Assembly (NCBI GenBank): GCA_964494395.1 | Contig: CAZBTI010000128.1 | Location: 1 to 10,075 of the forward strand | Direction of reading: 5' to 3' | Source of the DNA: SHLQ01 sp964494395 | GTDB taxonomy: Bacteria > Actinomycetota > Acidimicrobiia > Acidimicrobiales > SHLQ01 | Length of the DNA: 10,075 nucleotides | Shown: positions 5,614 through 10,075 of the stretch, piece by piece | Layout: every line of letters begins with the position of its first letter | Position numbering within the stretch: the stretch's first letter is position 1 | Translations under genes and position numbers: made by a program | The notes under the pieces: model-generated | Seen by the model: the letters and a program-made list of their open reading frames with translations, nothing else | Databases searched by the model: none | Told to the model about the DNA's origin: nothing

Positions 5614-6357
5614 GTGAACAAGTCACCGCTACATTCGACCAGCCACCTTTCCGACGCTGCGCTGCCGGCCCGTGATCAGCCCCTGCCCGAGGGAGCGGCC
5701 AAGGGCGATGCGGTGCAGGCCATGTTTGACACGATCGCGCCTCGGTACGACCTCGTGAACCGGATCATGACCTTCCGCCTCGACGTGCGGTGGCGCCGTA
5801 TTGCGATCGAGAGCCTTGGCTTACCAAAGGGCTCGGTGCTTATCGATCTCGCGACTGGCACTGGCGACTTCTGTCGTGAGCTCGCCGAGCACGGCTACCG
5901 GTCGGTGGGTGCCGATTTCAGCTTCGGCATGCTCGACGCTGCACGCACCGCAGAGCCGTTGCTGCAAGGCGACGGGATGTCTCTACCCGTTGCCGATGGC
6001 TCGGTGGACGGTGTTACGTGCGGTTTCGCTCTTCGGAACTTCGTCGATCTCGACCGCGTGTTCAGCGAGCTGGCGCGAATAACCCGCCCGGGCGGACGTA
6101 TTGCCCTGCTCGATGCCAGCGAACCCGATAACCCTGTTGCGAAGGCGGGCCACGGTGTGTATTTCGGAAAGGTCGTGCCGTTCATCGGCGGTCTCCTCTC
6201 GAACAAGGATGCCTACGGGTACCTCCCTCGCTCACTCGCCTACCTGCCCCCACGCGAAGAGTTGCTCAACGGCCTTCGCCAAGTCGGCTTCTCCGACGCA
6301 AAGCACGAACAGCTCACCCTCGGAGCTGCTCAGCTCATCACCGCCACCCGCGACTGA
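5614..6357 (+). CDS. menG: Demethylmenaquinone methyltransferase MenG (UbiE family)
   Basis: A SAM-dependent class I methyltransferase that methylates demethylmenaquinone to menaquinone, the final step of respiratory quinone synthesis, at the inner face of the membrane. With the GTG at 5614 it has 247 residues; an in-frame GTG at 5605 would add three. The UbiE/MenG signatures are present: MFDTIAPRYDLVNRIMTF near 37-54, motif I DLATGTGDF near 78-86, GADFSFGML near 101-109, FALRNFVDLDRVFSELARITRPGG near 142-165, and YLPRSLAYLP near 204-213. The UbiE (ubiquinone) role is unlikely because menA lies next to it and the organism is actinobacterial. The gene ends 3 bases before the convergent menA stop, so its transcript probably reads into menA antisense unless factor-dependent termination acts. 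Confidence 0.94.
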   Translation: MNKSPLHSTSHLSDAALPARDQPLPEGAAKGDAVQAMFDTIAPRYDLVNRIMTFRLDVRWRRIAIESLGLPKGSVLIDLATGTGDFCRELAEHGYRSVGADFSFGMLDAARTAEPLLQGDGMSLPVADGSVDGVTCGFALRNFVDLDRVFSELARITRPGGRIALLDASEPDNPVAKAGHGVYFGKVVPFIGGLLSNKDAYGYLPRSLAYLPPREELLNGLRQVGFSDAKHEQLTLGAAQLITATRD

Positions 6358-6360
6358 CTG

Positions 6361-7260
6361 CTACAACAAGAGCCCGATGGTCATCAGTGCGCCCGCCACG
6401 AGTTGGGTCTTTCCGGTCGACTCGAGGACTGGGATGAGTTCGCGGCCGGTCGCTCCGGAGTAGACCGCCCGAAGGCCCGGTAGCGCCGGGAGCAGCCCGA
6501 TGAGGCCGAGGAGTAGTCCCGGCCGGCTCGTGAGGCCAGCGGTGACAGCGATCAAGGCGAAGGCGCCGAGCATCGTGACGAGGTACACGCTTCGGGTAGC
6601 TGCGTCGCCCATCTTCACCGCAAGGGTGTTCTTACCAACTTCGGCATCGCCTTCACGGTCTCGGAGGTTGTTGATGACGAGCAGCGCCATCGCGAACACG
6701 CCGACCGGAACAGAAAGCACCGCAGCCAACCCCGACAGGCTCTCGGTCTGGACGTATGCCGAACCAATCGTTGCCACGAGGCCGAAGAATACGAAGACGA
6801 ACACCTCGCCGAGCCCCAAGTAGCCGTAGGGCTTGTCGCCGCCGGTGTAAAACCATCCAGCCGCGATCGAGGCAGCACCGATCACGAGGAGCCAAGGGTT
6901 CACCACGATCGAGAGAATGAGGCCGAAGACGGCGGCCACACCAAACGAGATGAAGATCGCTTTCTTCACCGCGCTTGGCGACGCGGCTCCCGAGCCAACC
7001 AAGCGAAGTGGTCCGACTCGATCGTCGTCGGTACCACGGACGCCATCGCTGTAGTCGTTGGCGTAGTTGGTGGCGACCTGCAACGCCAGGGCGACCACCA
7101 TTGCAAAAAGCGCTCGCCACAAGATGAAGGTTTCGCTACTGACCGCTGCAGTCCCGACCGCAACCGGAACAATCGCTGCGGGCAAGGTCTTGGGCCGCGC
7201 TCCGGCAAGCCACATCGCAAAGCCCGTCGGAAGTTCTTGGGCAGGGCTCGTTGCGCTCAC
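6361..7260 (-). CDS. menA: 1,4-dihydroxy-2-naphthoate prenyltransferase MenA
   Basis: MenA is an integral membrane enzyme of the UbiA superfamily that attaches the polyprenyl chain to 1,4-dihydroxy-2-naphthoate, producing demethylmenaquinone, the substrate of MenG. At 299 residues with about eight or nine hydrophobic segments it has the family's length. The first Asp-rich motif is NDYSD at 68-72, followed by the MenA-typical RVGPLRLVGSG at 81-91. The YTGGDKPYGYLGLGEVFVF stretch lies at 138-156 and the second Asp motif NNLRDREGD at 197-205. The start is GTG at 7260, directly after the nitroreductase gene (9-base gap) and 6 bases after a TAACTT box. It could be transcribed both from that box and by read-through from the genes upstream. 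Confidence 0.95.
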   Translation of the reverse strand: MSATSPAQELPTGFAMWLAGARPKTLPAAIVPVAVGTAAVSSETFILWRALFAMVVALALQVATNYANDYSDGVRGTDDDRVGPLRLVGSGAASPSAVKKAIFISFGVAAVFGLILSIVVNPWLLVIGAASIAAGWFYTGGDKPYGYLGLGEVFVFVFFGLVATIGSAYVQTESLSGLAAVLSVPVGVFAMALLVINNLRDREGDAEVGKNTLAVKMGDAATRSVYLVTMLGAFALIAVTAGLTSRPGLLLGLIGLLPALPGLRAVYSGATGRELIPVLESTGKTQLVAGALMTIGLLL

Positions 7261-7266
7261 AGGCCA

Positions 7267-7272
7267 AAGTTA
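7267..7272 (-). promoter_or_regulatory. Candidate -10 box of menA (leaderless), overlapping the nitroreductase stop
   Basis: TAACTT on the minus strand fits TANNNT; its TAA is the stop codon of the nitroreductase gene. It ends 6 bases before the menA GTG. There is no ribosome binding site in the 9-base gap, so leaderless initiation explains the start better than a conventional leader. No clear -35 was found. Confidence 0.45.
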
Positions 7273-7890
7273 CCAGCTACCCCAGTGCGTCACTTGGCTC
7301 GTATGCGGGTGAGGGCGCCTGGCCGACTTGCTCTTTCGATCGTTTCCGTCGGGGTGTCCAACAGCAATAGTGCCGACCGCTCGATAGGCGTTGGGCACGC
7401 CAAAGCGGGTTCGGACCGCGTCCTCGTGTTCGAACTGACCAAAGAAGCACGCACCGAGATCAAACTCAGAAACAGCGAGCAGAACGTTCTCTACGGCCGC
7501 TCCCCCGTCAACCCACCAGTACGGCACACTCCACTGCTCAAGGCCCTCTCCGAGGCCCGTGGAGGCTTTGTCGGCTTCGGCGTAGCGCTGTACGTACGCT
7601 GCTGGGCGCACGTACGGAATGAGTAGCAGTGGAGCGTCGAGCAGACGCGGCCAAGGGAACGCAGAACGTCGGTCAGCCGAGAGTGTTACTTCCCAATATT
7701 TGTGCGCGTCGTCCCCGCTGAGCACGAGTACTTCGAGTGAGCGCGTATTGCCTGCACTCGGGCCTGAAAGGATCGCCCGAATGAGCGCGTCGACCGTTTC
7801 GGTTTCGACTGGGTCGGTCGTGAACGACCGGACCATGCGCCGAGCAAGAATTGCGCTCAGCGTTGGAACGCCGTTAGGCGAACTTGGCAA
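7270..7890 (-). CDS. Nitroreductase-family flavoprotein
   Basis: A 206-residue FMN-dependent oxidoreductase of the nitroreductase fold; the substrate cannot be told from sequence. Visible features are the N-terminal FMN-phosphate motif ARRMVRSF at 16-23, PSAGNTRS at 44-51, the DGGAAVENVLLAV stretch at 128-140 on the flavin-binding helix, a GACFF-GQF segment at 146-153, and the C-terminal GHPDG at 178-182. The tail (183-206) is basic and probably flexible. The start is uncertain. I chose TTG at 7890, with GGAAG just upstream, because ATG at the RRMVR position would remove part of the first helix. The TTG lies inside the preceding gene (17-base overlap), implying coupling. The open frame runs back to 8154 but that part is out-of-frame shadow of the upstream gene. 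A role in quinone or redox metabolism is suggested only by menA next door. Confidence 0.85.
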   Translation of the reverse strand: MPSSPNGVPTLSAILARRMVRSFTTDPVETETVDALIRAILSGPSAGNTRSLEVLVLSGDDAHKYWEVTLSADRRSAFPWPRLLDAPLLLIPYVRPAAYVQRYAEADKASTGLGEGLEQWSVPYWWVDGGAAVENVLLAVSEFDLGACFFGQFEHEDAVRTRFGVPNAYRAVGTIAVGHPDGNDRKSKSARRPHPHTSQVTHWGSW

Positions 7891-8542
7891 GTTCTTCCGA
7901 CATTGCCCAGCCGTACCCAATGACGACATCGCCGTTGGCAACGTCGATATCGGTGAAGAGTGCAGCGATCTCAGGATCGATATCTTCTGGGCTGGTCGAC
8001 TCGAAGTCGAAGGCACAGGGGATTGAGCCCTTGCCCTTGGCGCTGAATGCGCGGTCTGCGTAGCGCAGCGGGGAAATCCCGAACCGCTTTGCGAAACGAC
8101 GACCCCAGGCCCGTTCTTCGCCGGTGGCCTTGTGCTCTGGGCGAGGGATGACATCGTGGAAGGTCTTCAGCATGTCGAACCCGTCTGGGGTCTGCATACG
8201 CAGTCCAACAACCACGTCTTCGTCGGGGAATGCCATAACCGCGCGGTGCATGAGATCGGTGATCATGCCCTTCATCACGGTGTCACGACGAGAGCTTCTC
8301 GCAATGGAGCCCAGGCCGATGATGATCGCGGGCGTTCCGCCGATGCGTTCAAGCGTGTAATACGCAAAGCCCTTGAGACGGCCAGCGTCTTGAGCCTCGC
8401 AACATAAAACCCACTCTTCTGCCTGCTTCGACAGGTCGCCGACCTCATAAGGAAGTGGCAATTCGGCACAGAGATCAGCCATCTCGGAAAGCTCCGAGTC
8501 GCTGAGTGCATTGCAGTCTTTCGTTTCTACTTCAAGTGCCAT
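7874..8542 (-). CDS. Uncharacterised protein, possibly a divergent GNAT acetyltransferase
   Basis: I do not recognise this 222-residue soluble protein with confidence. A GNAT-like order can be traced: helical start (ALSDSELSEMADLCAEL, 12-28), strands EWVLCCEAQDAGRLKGFAYYTLE (43-65), IIIGLGSI (73-80), then ARSSRRDTVMKGMITDLMHRA (81-101) in the place of the acetyl-CoA loop and helix, and DVVVGLRMQTPDGFDMLKTF (109-128). The usual Gln/Arg-x-x-Gly-x-Gly/Ala loop is absent, so acetyltransferase activity is doubtful. The second half (140-222) has no fold I can name. Start ATG at 8542, preceded by GGGG at 8 bases; the frame is open to 8605 without better support. It is the one unit-leading gene here lacking a TANNNT box 6-8 bases upstream; a TTGCAC at 8592-8597 could be its -35. 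It overlaps the nitroreductase gene by 17 bases. Confidence 0.75.
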   Translation of the reverse strand: MALEVETKDCNALSDSELSEMADLCAELPLPYEVGDLSKQAEEWVLCCEAQDAGRLKGFAYYTLERIGGTPAIIIGLGSIARSSRRDTVMKGMITDLMHRAVMAFPDEDVVVGLRMQTPDGFDMLKTFHDVIPRPEHKATGEERAWGRRFAKRFGISPLRYADRAFSAKGKGSIPCAFDFESTSPEDIDPEIAALFTDIDVANGDVVIGYGWAMSEELAKFA

Positions 8543-8626
8543 TTTGAGCGCCCCATAGTGTTCAGAACTTGGTAATAGTCCAGTCGTGAATGTGCAAAAA
8601 GGCAAACCGAGATGGAAAGACCTCGC

Positions 8627-10075
8627 TCACACCACGACCGCGTCCGGGCCGAGAAGCACTCGCAGCTCAGCCACCAGCCCATTTCCGGTCTCAACCCGGT
8701 AGGTCTCGGGCAAGCGGATGACCTGCTTTCCGTCGAGATGCAGGAAGACTTCGGACGAGCCTGAGTGATCGACGAGCAGATTCTTGAGCGAATCGAGCGT
8801 GCCGGGATCTTGTGCGTGGGCGGGCAGGCGGAGTCGCAACGGCGTGCTCTCCGACATCTGAGACGAGTCGAAGATCTCGAGATCTTGGGCAATGAACTTT
8901 GGAATGTCATCTTTTCCGTCGAGCCGGCCGCGCACGACGACGATGGCATCATCGATCAACTTATGGCCGTGCTCGTTCATGGTTCTTGGAAAGACCATGA
9001 CCTCGATCGACCCTTCGAGGTCTTCAAGTTCGAAGATCGCCATGAGGTCACCCTTGCGGGTCCACTTCTTCTGCAGGTTCGTAATGACCCCACCCACACG
9101 GAGGAACGCACCATCAGCCTCTTCTTCGAGGGATCCAACAGTGCGGTCGCAACGACGCGCGAGCGCAGCCTCGTAACCGAGGATCGGGTGATCAGAGATG
9201 TACAGACCGAGCATCTCTTTCTCGTTTGCAAGCTTCGGCATCTTGTCGAACTCGATGTCGGGGATCTCGGGGCGATCATCAAAGGTTGGTTCATCACCCA
9301 AGCTCCCGAAGAGCGTTGCGACACCAATGTCGTGATCCTTGCGCGATGCCACCGTCCGATCGATGATCAGTTCATAGACGTTGAGCAAACCCTTCCGAGG
9401 ATGTCCGAGCGAATCGAAAGCTCCGCCCTTGATCAGCGACTCGATCGTGCGCTTGTTGAGCACCGTGTAATCGACTCGTTCGACAAAATCGAGGAAGCTC
9501 ACGAACGGGCCATTCTCGTCACGTTCGGAAATGATCTGCTCGACGAGCGCCTCGCCAACATTGCGTACCGCGGACATGCCAAAGACGATCTCGCCTTTGG
9601 TCTCACCGCCGATGTCGGGTTCTGGGTGGAAATCGATCCGGGCACGGTTGATGTCGGGAACCACAACGTTGATGCCCATGATGCGGCACTCGTTCAGATA
9701 GACCGCCGCCTTATCGAGGCTGCCCTTGACCGAGGTCAGGAGTGCAGCGAGGTACTCGACTGGATAGTGCGCCTTCAGATACGCGATCTGATAGGCCACG
9801 AAGCCATACCCGTAGCTATGGCTCTTGTTGAAGGCGTAATCGGCGAAGGGTTCGATGATCTTCCACCACTCCTCGCCGAGTGGCCGGCCGTACCCCGTTG
9901 TCTCGCACCCGTCGACGAACTTGGCCTTCTCCTTCTGCATGACCTCGCGAATTTTCTTGCCGCAGGCCTTGCGCAGCGAGTCAGCATCTGCGAGCGAGTA
10001 ACCCGCAAACTTTTGGGCGACTCGCATCATCGATTCCTGATAGATCATCAGGCCATAGGTGTCGCCCAAGATCTC
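8627..10075 (-). CDS. dnaE: DNA polymerase III subunit alpha (DnaE), C-terminal part, cut by window edge
   Basis: This is the last 482 residues of the replicative polymerase's catalytic subunit; the N-terminal PHP domain and catalytic palm aspartates lie beyond the right edge. The frame is open to base 10075, and the TTG near 10069 is an internal Leu. Numbering from the first visible residue: GDTYGLMIYQESMM at 4-17 and FNKSHSYGYGFVAYQIAYLKAHYP (about 82-105) belong to the fingers; a helix-hairpin-helix region at about 140-225 includes LNKRTIESLIKGGAFDSL; KEMLGLYISDHP at 286-297 is the family's conserved segment before the OB domain; the OB fold spans about 322-400 (LRVGGVITNLQKKWTRKG, then EGSIEVMVFP). 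The C-terminal tail ends without a clamp-binding motif that I can identify. The gene is separated from the next by 84 bases with only a weak hairpin, so termination there is uncertain. Confidence 0.97.
   Translation of the reverse strand, partial: EILGDTYGLMIYQESMMRVAQKFAGYSLADADSLRKACGKKIREVMQKEKAKFVDGCETTGYGRPLGEEWWKIIEPFADYAFNKSHSYGYGFVAYQIAYLKAHYPVEYLAALLTSVKGSLDKAAVYLNECRIMGINVVVPDINRARIDFHPEPDIGGETKGEIVFGMSAVRNVGEALVEQIISERDENGPFVSFLDFVERVDYTVLNKRTIESLIKGGAFDSLGHPRKGLLNVYELIIDRTVASRKDHDIGVATLFGSLGDEPTFDDRPEIPDIEFDKMPKLANEKEMLGLYISDHPILGYEAALARRCDRTVGSLEEEADGAFLRVGGVITNLQKKWTRKGDLMAIFELEDLEGSIEVMVFPRTMNEHGHKLIDDAIVVVRGRLDGKDDIPKFIAQDLEIFDSSQMSESTPLRLRLPAHAQDPGTLDSLKNLLVDHSGSSEVFLHLDGKQVIRLPETYRVETGNGLVAELRVLLGPDAVVV

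Noticed and set aside
7891..8154. N-terminal extension of the nitroreductase frame
   Set aside because: It lies wholly over the upstream gene in another frame, is Ser/Pro-rich shadow sequence, and family homology begins only near the TTG at 7890.
8543..8626. Terminator after dnaE
   Set aside because: Only a 4-bp CGAG/CTCG stem with an 11-base loop precedes the T-run, too weak to call.
8527..8952. Minus-strand open frame across the dnaE end
   Set aside because: Out-of-frame shadow of dnaE; Ser/Arg/Cys-rich with no domain.

Overview
The window looks like housekeeping chromosome from a moderately GC-rich actinobacterium. The evidence is a mycothiol synthase (MshD, a pathway restricted to Actinobacteria), a menaquinone rather than ubiquinone pathway (MenA, MenG), GTG and TTG starts, and promoters that sit directly on start codons. 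A lineage near Acidimicrobiia is a guess from general flavour, not shown. I see no mobile element, CRISPR array, tRNA or rRNA.

Layout. (1) Positions 1-1916, minus strand: a histidine operon, read as a 63-residue coiled-coil-like protein, hisC, hisB and perhaps the first five codons of the next his gene (hisH?) at the left edge. (2) Positions 1917-2131: a dense divergent regulatory region. It has a perfectly symmetric promoter-like inverted repeat, a structured leader or small RNA on the his strand ending in a strong terminator hairpin, and a second, leaderless-type promoter just before the his operon. (3) Positions 2132-4907, plus strand: mshD overlapping rlmN by 4 bases (GTGA), then a rhomboid-fold membrane protein that lacks the catalytic histidine. 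(4) Positions 4942-5487, minus strand: a probable Roadblock/LC7-like small protein. (5) Positions 5614-6357, plus strand: menG, converging with only 3 bases to spare on (6) the minus-strand group menA, a nitroreductase and an unrecognised GNAT-like protein (6361-8542). (7) Positions 8627-10075, minus strand: the C-terminal 482 residues of the replicative DNA polymerase III alpha subunit, running off the right edge.

How the genes work together. hisC and hisB act in histidine synthesis. menA and menG carry out the last two steps of menaquinone synthesis and face each other from opposite strands. mshD makes the thiol buffer mycothiol, and rlmN modifies 23S rRNA and tRNA.

Main observations. The his-side intergenic RNA contains a 12-base segment that can pair either inside its first hairpin or with the 5' half of the terminator, which is the architecture of a transcription attenuator; I do not recognise its family. 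Six of the seven genes that begin apparent transcription units have a TANNNT box 6-8 bases before the start codon, as expected for leaderless mRNAs. In two of them the stop codon of the upstream gene is itself the first half of that -10 box.
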